Shown here piece by piece: positions 26,464 through 34,375 of a stretch of DNA of 64,000 bases (the first letter of the stretch is position 1; every line of letters starts with the position of its first letter). Under the pieces are notes generated by a model, which was not told where the DNA came from, searched no databases, and worked only from the letters and a program-made list of their open reading frames with translations. This DNA comes from Mucilaginibacter agri (GTDB lineage: Bacteria > Bacteroidota > Bacteroidia > Sphingobacteriales > Sphingobacteriaceae). A program made the translations under genes and the position numbers. The stretch spans positions 806,001 to 870,000 of the forward strand of contig NZ_WWEO01000044.1 in the NCBI RefSeq assembly GCF_009928685.1, read 5' to 3'.

Positions 26464-28308
26464 ATGAACAACCCATTTATTGAACTGGGAATCCGTCATG
26501 ACATTGTTAATGCCATTAGCGAGTTAGGTTTTGAAAAACCAACTCCAATACAGGAAGCTTCTATACCTGTACTATTGTCTGGCAGCAACGATTTTGTCGG
26601 ATTAGCCCAAACGGGAACCGGAAAAACGGCTGCATTCGGACTGCCTTTATTAGAATTAATCGATTTCGAAGAAAATCATCCTCAGGCATTAGTGCTTTGC
26701 CCTACACGCGAGTTGTGTTTGCAAATTACAAGTGACCTTTCAAAATTTGCCAAAAATATCCCCAACGCTAAAGTTGTGGCTGTTTATGGTGGTGCCAGTA
26801 TTATGGACCAGCTGCGTAGTATTAAACGCGGTGTGCAAATTGTTGTAGCTACGCCTGGACGTATGCTGGATATTATTGGCCGCAAAGCGATTGATTTCTC
26901 TGATATACGTTATGTTGTATTAGATGAAGCAGACGAGATGCTTAACATGGGGTTCCAGGATGATATCGACGAGATATTATCTACTACTCCAGAAGAGAAA
27001 AAAACATGGCTATTCTCGGCCACTATGCCGTCGGAGGTTAGACGCATAGCTAAAAAGTACATGACCGACCCGCACGAACTTACTATGGGTAAGCAAAATA
27101 CGGGTAATGCTAATATCGAGCACGAGTACTATGTAGTACGTGCCCGCGACAAATACGCTGCTTTTAAACGTATTGTTGATTTTAACCCTGACATCTTCGG
27201 TATTGTATTTTGCCGTACCAAAATAGAGACTCAGGAAATTGCTGAAGCGCTGATTAAAGATGGCTACAATGCTGATGCTTTACACGGCGATTTATCACAG
27301 CAACAACGTGATAAGGTAATGAAACGTTACCGCGAACGCAGCCTGCAATTGTTAATTGCTACAGACGTTGCCGCACGTGGTATCGACGTTAACGACGTAA
27401 CACACGTTATTAACTACTCGTTACCAGATGAGATAGAAAACTACACCCACCGTAGCGGCCGTACCGCACGTGCCGGTAAAACAGGTGTATCTATCGCAAT
27501 CATTAACTCAAAAGAGTTAGGTAAAATTCGCCAGATTGAAAGAGTTATCGGTAAACAGTTTATTAAAGCTGAAATACCTAACGGCTTCGACGTTTGCGAA
27601 AAACAATTATTCTCACTGATTCACAAAGTACATAATGTAACTGTGAATGAGGCCCAGATCGAACAATACATCCCTCGCATTATGGATGAGTTTGCAGATC
27701 TGACTAAAGAAGACCTGATCAAACGTTTTGCATCTTTAGAGTTTAACCGCTTTTTAGAATATTACAAAAACGCACCAGATTTGAACGCGCCAGAAGACGC
27801 CCGTTTCAGAGAAAGAGATGGCGCAAGCGGCGAACGTTTTAGCCGTGGCAATAATGGCGATTATACCAGATTGTTTATTAACCTGGGTTCTGTTGACGGT
27901 TTTGGCCGTGGCGAGCTTTTAGGATATATATGTAACAATACCGGTATTGTTGGCCGCACGGTTGGTAAAATTGATGTTAAGGGTGTTTACTCTTTCTTCG
28001 AAGTTGCCAATGCAGACAGTGAAACAGTTATGAACGCGTTTAAAACTATCGAATACAAAGGCCGTCAGGTTCGTATCGAAGTTTCGGGCGACGAGCGTAG
28101 CGAAGGTGGCCGTGGCCGTTCTGGTGGCGGTGGTTATAACCGTCGCGAAGGCGGAAGCGGTGGTGGCTTCAGAGGCAACCGTCGTGAAGGCGGAAACGGC
28201 GGTGGTTACCCACGTCGTGACGGTGGCGACAGAAACAACGGTGGCGGTTTCAGAGACTTCTCTGGCAAACGTCGCGAAGAACGTTCAGAACGCCGTAACC
28301 GTAGCTAA
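26464..28308 (+). CDS. DEAD-box ATP-dependent RNA helicase with RNA-binding and RGG-rich tail
   Basis: I start at the ATG at 26464 because the upstream promoter overlaps the longer frame. The protein has 614 residues. The helicase core shows the Q motif GFEKPTPIQ, Walker A AQTGTGKT (residues 48-55), VLDEADEM, the SAT motif and HRSGRTARAG. A DbpA-type RNA-binding domain follows at about residues 470-550 (RLFINLGSVDGFGRGELLGY), and the tail is rich in Gly, Arg and Asn. This is the DeaD/CsdA architecture, used in ribosome assembly and RNA decay, often in the cold. A strong promoter precedes it and a terminator follows. Confidence 0.95.
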   Translation: MNNPFIELGIRHDIVNAISELGFEKPTPIQEASIPVLLSGSNDFVGLAQTGTGKTAAFGLPLLELIDFEENHPQALVLCPTRELCLQITSDLSKFAKNIPNAKVVAVYGGASIMDQLRSIKRGVQIVVATPGRMLDIIGRKAIDFSDIRYVVLDEADEMLNMGFQDDIDEILSTTPEEKKTWLFSATMPSEVRRIAKKYMTDPHELTMGKQNTGNANIEHEYYVVRARDKYAAFKRIVDFNPDIFGIVFCRTKIETQEIAEALIKDGYNADALHGDLSQQQRDKVMKRYRERSLQLLIATDVAARGIDVNDVTHVINYSLPDEIENYTHRSGRTARAGKTGVSIAIINSKELGKIRQIERVIGKQFIKAEIPNGFDVCEKQLFSLIHKVHNVTVNEAQIEQYIPRIMDEFADLTKEDLIKRFASLEFNRFLEYYKNAPDLNAPEDARFRERDGASGERFSRGNNGDYTRLFINLGSVDGFGRGELLGYICNNTGIVGRTVGKIDVKGVYSFFEVANADSETVMNAFKTIEYKGRQVRIEVSGDERSEGGRGRSGGGGYNRREGGSGGGFRGNRREGGNGGGYPRRDGGDRNNGGGFRDFSGKRREERSERRNRS

Positions 28309-28359
28309 TACGTTTACGTTCGAAATAAAATCTTAGTTTTAGTTTAGTTAGTTAGAAAG

Positions 28360-28390
28360 CCCTTCGGTAATAACCGAGGGGTTTTTCTTT
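28360..28390 (+). terminator. Intrinsic terminator after the DEAD-box helicase
   Basis: CCCTTCGGT (28360-28368) pairs with ACCGAGGGG (28373-28381), loop AATA, followed by TTTTTCTTTT. The stem has one G-T pair. Confidence 0.85.
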
Positions 28391-28451
28391 TATCGGGAAA
28401 ATTCCATTGAATATATAGTTATCTTTAAATAGAATCTTGCCACATTTCCCA

Positions 28452-29474
28452 ATGAAACCTCACCCCTTAGTCATCTTTGTACTATTTTGGTTCTTTTCAA
28501 ACTGTACCAACACATCTATAAAAGAACCACATATTGTTACGCAAGAGGTCGAGGAGAAACTTGAGCATTTTTTGGACAGTATTGGACACTTACCGACAAA
28601 ACCACTCGCGGATGCCGCTTCCTTTGAAATAGATTCCATATTCAAAAATCCCCCCCATAATAACCTCCTGCTATCTTCTGTATTATTTGAGCAAATAAAG
28701 CAGGCAGCAAAATCTGGTACCATTGACGTACAAACAGCACAACAGCTAACTGACTTTACAATAGATACCAACTGCTACAACGATAAAACTATAAAAAAGA
28801 TTAAAGCTACCTATTTCCGTTTTAGCGAAAAGAATTTTGATGAGTATGCTTTTTGCATCGGAAATCCTGAATGTAATGCCCGCTTAGCTTTTTTTAAAGG
28901 GAAAACTTTGATCGCTGTACATGATTATGTTAACAGAAACGGCTTGGATCTAAGACATTATACAGATGCTGATGGCAAAATGGTAATTTTTTATTCAGCT
29001 GAATTAGTTCGTGGTTCTGGTAATTGGTGGCACCAGCTCTTTTTCTATAAATATATGAATAATGAACTGAGACCAATTTTGAATGAAATAGAAGATGGCA
29101 ACATGGCTAACGGCGGCTTGGGCGATCGGGTATTATCGTTAGACGCTACTATACAAACTACCAGCCCGCTAACTATCAAAATGGTTTTTAGTGATCAATT
29201 ACCTGATACTACAAAAGTTGATTTTGGGCCATTGCTTATCAAAGATTCTACCACTATACAATATATATGGGACCAAAATACGCAGACACTTAAAGGCCAG
29301 TATCGATCATCTAAATTAAGCCAGGCTCAAAAGTTTTGTTATTACTCCTGCTGCCAGGATCTTTTGTTTATTAACACACATTATAAGCTATTAAAAAACA
29401 CATTAATAGATAAAGAACGCAGAGAAACCACTCTTAAATATCTCAATTTGATCAAAAGCAGAACTGCGCACTGA
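28452..29474 (+). CDS. Hypothetical lipoprotein
   Basis: The start is placed at the ATG at 28452, giving MKPHPLVIFVLFWFFSNC, a lipoprotein signal with its Cys in SNC. The mature part has about 320 residues of mixed alpha/beta character, with two CC pairs near the end (YYSCCQDLLF). I do not recognise a family. The codon use is AT-rich compared with the helicase gene before it. It stands alone between a terminator and a convergent small gene. The function is unknown; it is probably exposed on the periplasmic side of a membrane. Confidence 0.7.
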   Translation: MKPHPLVIFVLFWFFSNCTNTSIKEPHIVTQEVEEKLEHFLDSIGHLPTKPLADAASFEIDSIFKNPPHNNLLLSSVLFEQIKQAAKSGTIDVQTAQQLTDFTIDTNCYNDKTIKKIKATYFRFSEKNFDEYAFCIGNPECNARLAFFKGKTLIAVHDYVNRNGLDLRHYTDADGKMVIFYSAELVRGSGNWWHQLFFYKYMNNELRPILNEIEDGNMANGGLGDRVLSLDATIQTTSPLTIKMVFSDQLPDTTKVDFGPLLIKDSTTIQYIWDQNTQTLKGQYRSSKLSQAQKFCYYSCCQDLLFINTHYKLLKNTLIDKERRETTLKYLNLIKSRTAH

Positions 29475-29483
29475 TATATTATG

Positions 29484-29804
29484 TTATCGGGAAAATTCAA
29501 CACTCACAGAATCCGGATAAAGCAATTTAAGCTCATGATCGTCCAGGTGCTCTATCACATACTTGGTATACGGCTGATTACCTTTATAAGAGGTATAAAT
29601 AGTATCGCCTTTTAAAATATAATCTTCTGAGGCTGACGAATCATTGTCGACAATAAACTCGTCATCGGTTACGGTTAAATGTGTGGTGCCATCTTTAGCT
29701 TGCCAGTTACCCTTCAGTTTGCTTTGGGGGTTACCCGAACAGGCAGCAGCAAACAGCACGGCAGCAAAAAAGAAATGAACAATAAGTAAGGCTAAGTTTT
29801 TCAT
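29484..29804 (-). CDS. Small lipoprotein of unknown function
   Basis: The start at 29804 gives a signal peptide ending in the lipobox AAAC. The 106-residue product then has a short beta-rich domain (KLKGNWQAKDGTTHLTV, then DDEFIVDNDS) like small lipocalin-type or META-like folds, though the match is weak. It is preceded on the minus strand by a terminator. The function is unknown. Confidence 0.7.
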   Translation of the reverse strand: MKNLALLIVHFFFAAVLFAAACSGNPQSKLKGNWQAKDGTTHLTVTDDEFIVDNDSSASEDYILKGDTIYTSYKGNQPYTKYVIEHLDDHELKLLYPDSVSVEFSR

Positions 29805-29807
29805 AGG

Positions 29808-29843
29808 CAAAAAAGTAAAACAGGGCCTTAACAGACCCTGTTT
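29808..29843 (-). terminator. Intrinsic terminator after the small secreted protein gene
   Basis: AAACAGGG (29818-29825) pairs with CCCTGTTT (29836-29843). On the minus strand the stem is followed by a T-rich run. It lies just downstream of the stop at 29848. Confidence 0.8.
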
Positions 29844-29847
29844 CGTA

Positions 29848-30162
29848 TTACATTTTCATATCGTGTTTGTCCATCAACTCCGATTTTTTCAAATACTGGT
29901 GATGGCCTTTCTTATCTACGTAATAGTAGTGAGAATATTTATCGATATAAATGGTTTGCCCGTTAGGGCCGCATTTACCTTTGTAAGTTTTATCAGTAAT
30001 TTTCGATGCACCTTTTGAGGCTACTTCGGAAGTTTTGTGACCTACATCGGTAGCCGCATGACCAACATCTTTTTCTGCTTTCTTAACATCACTCTGTGCG
30101 TACGACTGCGCAGCGCAAAACATAACGCCGGCTAATAAAAGTGATTTAACTGTATTTTTCAT
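29848..30162 (-). CDS. Small secreted protein, hypothetical
   Basis: I use the ATG at 30162, which gives MKNTVKSLLLAGVMFCAAQS, a signal peptide with a likely AYAQ cleavage site; the longer frame would overlap gpsA. The mature region is rich in Lys, Asp and His, with a helical heptad part (DVKKAEKDVGHAATDVGHK) followed by a Cys- and Tyr-rich part (KGKCGPNGQTIYIDKYSHYY). I recognise no family. It starts 26 bp after the gpsA stop and may be expressed with it. Confidence 0.65.
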   Translation of the reverse strand: MKNTVKSLLLAGVMFCAAQSYAQSDVKKAEKDVGHAATDVGHKTSEVASKGASKITDKTYKGKCGPNGQTIYIDKYSHYYYVDKKGHHQYLKKSELMDKHDMKM

Positions 30163-30188
30163 AAGTGTCTGAATTTGTATTTCAGATA

Positions 30189-31193
30189 CTAACTCAATTG
30201 TGAGGCCAAATACTGCATTTGTGGTGTAGGAGCCTTTTTCTTGTACAAAATAGCATATACAGCCTCGCAAATAGGCATATTAACCTTGTACTGTTTATTA
30301 ACCTGGTGTAGGCAATTTACTGCATAATAACCTTCGGCTATCATATTCATCTCTAACTGGGCCGAAGTTACGGTGTAACCCTTCCCTATCATATTACCGA
30401 AGGTGCGGTTACGACTAAACTGCGAATAAGCCGTTACTAATAAATCGCCCAGATAGGCAGATTCCTTGATATCGCGATCAATGGGGTGTGCAGCATCTAC
30501 AAAACGTTTAAGCTCACGGATGGCATTAGATATTAATACCGCTTGAAAGTTATCGCCATAACCAATCCCGTGGCAAATGCCGCTAGCAACCGCGTAGATA
30601 TTTTTAAGCACTGCAGCCCATTCTGTTCCATAAATATCATCAGATACAATGGTTTGGATATAACGGGTATTAATAAGCCCGGCAAACCAATGCGCCAACT
30701 CCGGATCGCCGGAGGCAATGGTGAGGTAAGATAATTTTTCGAGTGCAACTTCTTCTGCGTGGCAGGGGCCGCTCAGCACCAGGAAGTGTTCGAAGGGGAT
30801 GTTATAATGTTGGTTTAAAAATTCACCGATAATCTGGTTCTCATCCGGTACAATACCTTTAATGGCCGATACAATAAATTTACCTTTCAGATCCTCGGCT
30901 GTGATACCGGTTAACGCTTCTTTCAAAAAAGCAGCAGGTACGTTTAGCAATATAAACTGCGCCTGGCTGATAATATATTTAAGATCGGTTGATATATTCT
31001 CTTTCGGAAGTTTAATTTCAACCGAACTCAGGTAATTAGGGTTGTGTTTAAACTGGCGTATGTGTTCAACGGCGTCTGCATTGCGCATCCACCAAAAAAT
31101 TTCCTTTTCGGTTGTGTTATCGGCGAGCATTTTAATATTTGCTGTAGCCCAGCTGCCTCCGCCAATAATTGCTACTTTGTTTTGGATGTCCAT
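30189..31193 (-). CDS. gpsA: Glycerol-3-phosphate dehydrogenase (NAD(P)+)
   Basis: GpsA reduces dihydroxyacetone phosphate to sn-glycerol 3-phosphate for phospholipid synthesis. The start at 31193 gives MDIQNKVAIIGGGSWATANI with the dinucleotide-binding glycine loop. Later motifs are LSGPCHAEEVA, the catalytic region AAVLKNIYAVASGICHG with Lys, and the signature FGNMIGKGYTV. At 334 residues it is normal. A perfect hairpin with a T-rich tail ends 11 nt before the start codon and may regulate or insulate it. Confidence 0.95.
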   Translation of the reverse strand: MDIQNKVAIIGGGSWATANIKMLADNTTEKEIFWWMRNADAVEHIRQFKHNPNYLSSVEIKLPKENISTDLKYIISQAQFILLNVPAAFLKEALTGITAEDLKGKFIVSAIKGIVPDENQIIGEFLNQHYNIPFEHFLVLSGPCHAEEVALEKLSYLTIASGDPELAHWFAGLINTRYIQTIVSDDIYGTEWAAVLKNIYAVASGICHGIGYGDNFQAVLISNAIRELKRFVDAAHPIDRDIKESAYLGDLLVTAYSQFSRNRTFGNMIGKGYTVTSAQLEMNMIAEGYYAVNCLHQVNKQYKVNMPICEAVYAILYKKKAPTPQMQYLASQLS

Positions 31194-31236
31194 TAAAATA
31201 AAAAGTCCTGCAAGAACCAATTTGTTCTTGCAGGAC
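31194..31236 (-). promoter_or_regulatory. Perfect hairpin with U-tract directly in front of gpsA
   Basis: GTCCTGCAAGAAC (31205-31217) and GTTCTTGCAGGAC (31224-31236) form a 13-bp perfect stem with a 6-nt loop. On the minus strand it is followed by TTTTTATTTTA and then the gpsA ATG at 31193. It looks like a terminator for the gene upstream, but leaves no room for a separate promoter or ribosome-binding site. Confidence 0.7.
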
Positions 31237-31290
31237 AAAATAAAAGAATATTGTTCAGTTAATTGCTATTCATGGCAAACTAAGTTTGGG

Positions 31291-31794
31291 TTAGCGCATG
31301 TCAGGAGGTCTATAATAGCTATCCCGCTCATCTGATTTACCATGAACCCTTAGCGTTTGGCTTAAGCCAGGATAGTTTAATTGTAGTAAACCGCTCCTTA
31401 CTGTTCCACCATCTTCGCTTCTCGTAACCGAATTTATCTTTAAAATAAATGATCCAACTTTCCCACCATACCACTTTGTATTGGCTTCGGTGCCTTTATA
31501 ATACTCAACATAACCATCGTTTGTCGCTTTACGTTGAATACGTTTAAAAAATGCAAACCGACCCTTAGCAAACTCGATAAATGCAATGTGCGTCGCATCT
31601 ATGATTAACTGGTGTCTATTTTCGGACAACGGCACCGTATTGTCAACAAAAAAACTGCACCCTCCGTCAATTTTTATCGGCGCTTCGTCGATAAATAACA
31701 ATTTACCGGTTAAGGGTTGAGCTTTAGGTATAGTTAAACAATTTACGCTAATCAAGAAAGTTAACATAAATCTAATAAAATGCCAATTTACCAT
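31291..31794 (-). CDS. Exported protein next to Tae4, candidate immunity protein
   Basis: The start at 31794 gives a 167-residue protein with a signal peptide (HFIRFMLTFLISVNCLTIPKAQ region, residues 4-26). The mature part is a compact beta-rich domain of about 140 residues with no family I recognise. It lies 10 bp after the end of the broken Tae4-like amidase gene on the same strand. Periplasmic immunity proteins of Tae4 effectors (Tai4) have the same position and location, so I propose an immunity role from context only. Unlike its neighbour the reading frame is intact. Confidence 0.6.
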   Translation of the reverse strand: MVNWHFIRFMLTFLISVNCLTIPKAQPLTGKLLFIDEAPIKIDGGCSFFVDNTVPLSENRHQLIIDATHIAFIEFAKGRFAFFKRIQRKATNDGYVEYYKGTEANTKWYGGKVGSFILKINSVTRSEDGGTVRSGLLQLNYPGLSQTLRVHGKSDERDSYYRPPDMR

Positions 31795-31804
31795 AGTGAT
31801 TCTA

Positions 31805-32288
31805 TTATTGCAATATCCATAAAACAATTTCCTTTACTTTTCCTGGGATATTAAAAGGCGTGTGATATATCCCGCCAACACAATATTGACCATCAAAAAT
31901 ACTTGCATGCCCAGTTGCATTGTAGCCGTTTGAACTTGGATCATTTGCTTGCATCAAAAACAAACCTTTATGACCTGCAAACGCCTTTTGATAGTTAATA
32001 AATACCCATAGTTCCTCCCTGACTCGTATTCATATCGATATCTGGCGTAGGAAAAACTTTCTTTAAATAATGAAATAGCTTTGCTGCAGATAGAAAATAA
32101 TATTTTCCGTCCGCTCCTTGAAATGTATGATCTTGAATATGGGGTATTGCAATACCTGATTTATTTAAAGCAATCGATACTCTTAAGGCACAAGCATTTA
32201 CATATCCGTTATTTATATAAAGCTGCTGAACTTCACCGCCAACTAAAGCCGCAACATCGGAACCCGGCATCTCTCCTCCATTACTCAA
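31805..32288 (-). pseudogene. Tae4-type peptidoglycan amidase, split by a frameshift
   Basis: The first part (32288 to about 32030) encodes VGGEVQQLYINNGYVNACAL and RVSIALNKSGIAIP, which is the Tae4 amidase N-terminus with catalytic Cys. The frame then stops at 31995. A second frame continues from about 32025 to the stop at 31805 with FAGHKGLFLMQ, YNATGHASIFDGQYCVGG and the end EIVLWILQ. These match the Tae4 C-terminus with the catalytic His and the ending LWIL. One base must be skipped near 32030 to join them. Tae4 cleaves the D-Glu-mDAP bond of peptidoglycan and is delivered by type VI secretion. The initiator is a TTG at 32288 or the ATG at 32270. No secretion genes are in the window. Confidence 0.8.
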
Positions 32289-32833
32289 ATATCACCTAAT
32301 AATCCATCTACCTTCTTTGGGCCTCCATTACTCCCGGTAACAGATTGAGTAGCTTTTGTATCAGCAACGATCTTTTTAGTATCCAACCCCGCCAATTTAG
32401 TTCTTTTACCCTGGGCATACTTCATACCACGGATGTTTTTGTCCTGAAAAGAATAAGACATAATATTACCATTAAAATACTTCTCGCCGAGTGCTTTATC
32501 TTGCCAGTTGTACAAAAAGGCTTTCAACTGCGCCTGGTCTTTTGTAAAAAATAAAGCTACGTGGTCTTTATTCTTAAACGGAATTTTAATTACGTGGTGA
32601 TTATCTATAAATCGTTGTTGAATATTAGATAATTGAAGATCCTTTTGGTCTTCCGCCGATATGTTTTGCTCCACCCAAGCAAGTACGTCTTTGCTATCGA
32701 CACGCATTTCCGGCCGTAAACCATTAAAGTCAAAAGCTGTATTAGAGGACTTAGCAGTATTACTTGGTTGATTAAATTCTTTTCTACATGAAAGATAAGT
32801 AGAAGAGATTAAAGCGCTCATTAAAAGCACCAC
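32285..32833 (-). CDS. Lipoprotein upstream of Tae4, probably frame-disrupted at its start
   Basis: The open frame from the GTG at 32833 encodes a lipoprotein with Cys in STYLSC and about 165 further residues (KDVLAWVEQNISAEDQ, KIPFKNKDHVALFFTKDQAQ) that I cannot assign. A better start exists at the ATG at 32868. It is separated by one base in a run of seven A's, and adding one A gives a full signal peptide: MKK, then NYAARQIKF and VVLLMSALISS. The stop TGA at 32285-32287 overlaps the TTG of the Tae4-like ORF. It could once have been the carrier part of one larger lipoprotein-amidase, or a separate first gene of the operon. Confidence 0.6.
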   Translation of the reverse strand: MVLLMSALISSTYLSCRKEFNQPSNTAKSSNTAFDFNGLRPEMRVDSKDVLAWVEQNISAEDQKDLQLSNIQQRFIDNHHVIKIPFKNKDHVALFFTKDQAQLKAFLYNWQDKALGEKYFNGNIMSYSFQDKNIRGMKYAQGKRTKLAGLDTKKIVADTKATQSVTGSNGGPKKVDGLLGDI

Positions 32834-32942
32834 AAATTTAATTTGCCTGGCGGCATAATTTTTTTCATATAAATTTTGATAAGGTTTAGCTTTTATACTA
32901 AAAATATTTCACCAAAGTTTCACTTCATCGAAAACTTGAATA

Positions 32943-32974
32943 ACAAAAAAGCCTGCATGTAGTACATGCAGGCT
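32943..32974 (-). terminator. Intrinsic terminator of the TolC-adaptor operon
   Basis: AGCCTGCATGT (32950-32960) and ACATGCAGGCT (32964-32974) form an 11-bp perfect stem with loop AGT. On the minus strand it is followed by TTTTTT. It lies 23 bp after the adaptor gene. Confidence 0.88.
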
Positions 32975-32996
32975 CCCTATTAAATATTAGGATGTC

Positions 32997-34352
32997 TTAA
33001 TTCTTCGATTTATTATCTGCTGCAAACAACTTCGATTTATCAACCTTCTCTACCTCCATCTTGTCGTTCAATGTTTTGGAGATAGCAGAATACGGTGCAG
33101 AAACCACCTCGTCGCCAGCTTTAAGGCCGCTTAATATCTGTATGTTAGTATCGTCCTGTATGCCTGTGGTAACCAGCACTTGTGATACTTTGCCAGCATT
33201 GTAAACAAATACGTACTCTTTGGTTACAGTTCCTATTTTTTGCTTACTGCTATCATCATCACTACCGTCATCCTTCTTCTTGGTGGCATCTTTATCTTTC
33301 TTATCATCGCGAGTTGTAACTGCCTGAATCGGTACAGAAAGTGCATTAGTATGGTTGGTTTGAATATCAACCGTAGCAGTTAACCCCGGGCGGAATGGAG
33401 AGTGACCATTCACGCTTTTGTTGATCAGATCTTTGTACGAATCTGGATTTATACGCACTTTAACCGTAAAGTTAGTAACCTGATCTGCGTTGGTACCCAC
33501 CACGTTTGCCGAACTACCAATCTCATAAACCACGCCGGTAAACAATTTGCCGTTAAAAGCATCAATCTCAATTTTCGAAGAATCACCTAAGCCAACACGG
33601 TTAATGTCGTTCTCGTTCACATCAACGTTAACGTCCATTTTACTCAGGTCAGATATAGTCATAATGTCGGTACCTGTCATTTGGGCTGTACCTACCACGC
33701 GTTCGCCTTTTTCTACAGATAGCTTCGATACCACGCCGTCAACCGGTGAGTAAATAGTTGTTTTAGCCAGGTTATCCTGCGCTTCTTTTACCGAAGCCTG
33801 TGATTGTGCCAAACCATATTGCGAGCCTACTACGCTTTGTTTTAAGCCTTCGATATTGGCTTTGGCGGCTGTATACTCGGCACGTGCGGCATCATATTCT
33901 GCAGCGGTAACTACTTTATCGTCGTAAAGCTGTTTGGTTCTTTTATACTTCGCTTCAGAGTTAGCGTAATTAGCTTGAGCCTGTGCCAGCATTTGGTTAG
34001 CATTACCTACACTGGCTTTTTGGCTATTGTAAGATGCTACAGCACGCTCATATCCCGATTTTAAGATATCCGGGCGAACGCGACATAATAACTGGCCTTT
34101 TTTAACGATATCCCCTTCTTTAATCGGCAATTCCACAATCTCGCCCGAAACCTCAGAGCTGATCTTTACCTCAACTTCGGGTTTAATTTTACCGCTTGCA
34201 GATACTACTTCGTTAATATCGCGAGTGGCGGCCTTTTCGGTGGCAACCTGAGTTTTTTGCGGCTTGCCAACAATACCCGTCGCTTTACCGATGATAAATA
34301 ATACAATAAGTACTCCCAGAGCAATTAAAATGTATTTTGTAGTCTTTCCCAT
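32997..34352 (-). CDS. Efflux periplasmic adaptor (HlyD/MacA-like membrane-fusion protein)
   Basis: The 451-residue protein has one N-terminal membrane helix (residues 5-24), a lipoyl-like half motif (VSGEIVELPIKEGDIVKKGQ), a helical hairpin of about 110 residues and the second half motif (IYSPVDGVVSKLSVEKGERV). It is a membrane-fusion protein that links an inner-membrane pump to TolC. Its charged insert at about residues 350-380 is rich in Asp and Lys. The TolC gene precedes it by 23 bp. No ABC or RND pump gene follows; a terminator does. Confidence 0.93.
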   Translation of the reverse strand: MGKTTKYILIALGVLIVLFIIGKATGIVGKPQKTQVATEKAATRDINEVVSASGKIKPEVEVKISSEVSGEIVELPIKEGDIVKKGQLLCRVRPDILKSGYERAVASYNSQKASVGNANQMLAQAQANYANSEAKYKRTKQLYDDKVVTAAEYDAARAEYTAAKANIEGLKQSVVGSQYGLAQSQASVKEAQDNLAKTTIYSPVDGVVSKLSVEKGERVVGTAQMTGTDIMTISDLSKMDVNVDVNENDINRVGLGDSSKIEIDAFNGKLFTGVVYEIGSSANVVGTNADQVTNFTVKVRINPDSYKDLINKSVNGHSPFRPGLTATVDIQTNHTNALSVPIQAVTTRDDKKDKDATKKKDDGSDDDSSKQKIGTVTKEYVFVYNAGKVSQVLVTTGIQDDTNIQILSGLKAGDEVVSAPYSAISKTLNDKMEVEKVDKSKLFAADNKSKN

Positions 34353-34375
34353 TATTAATTAAGGCTATTTATTTT

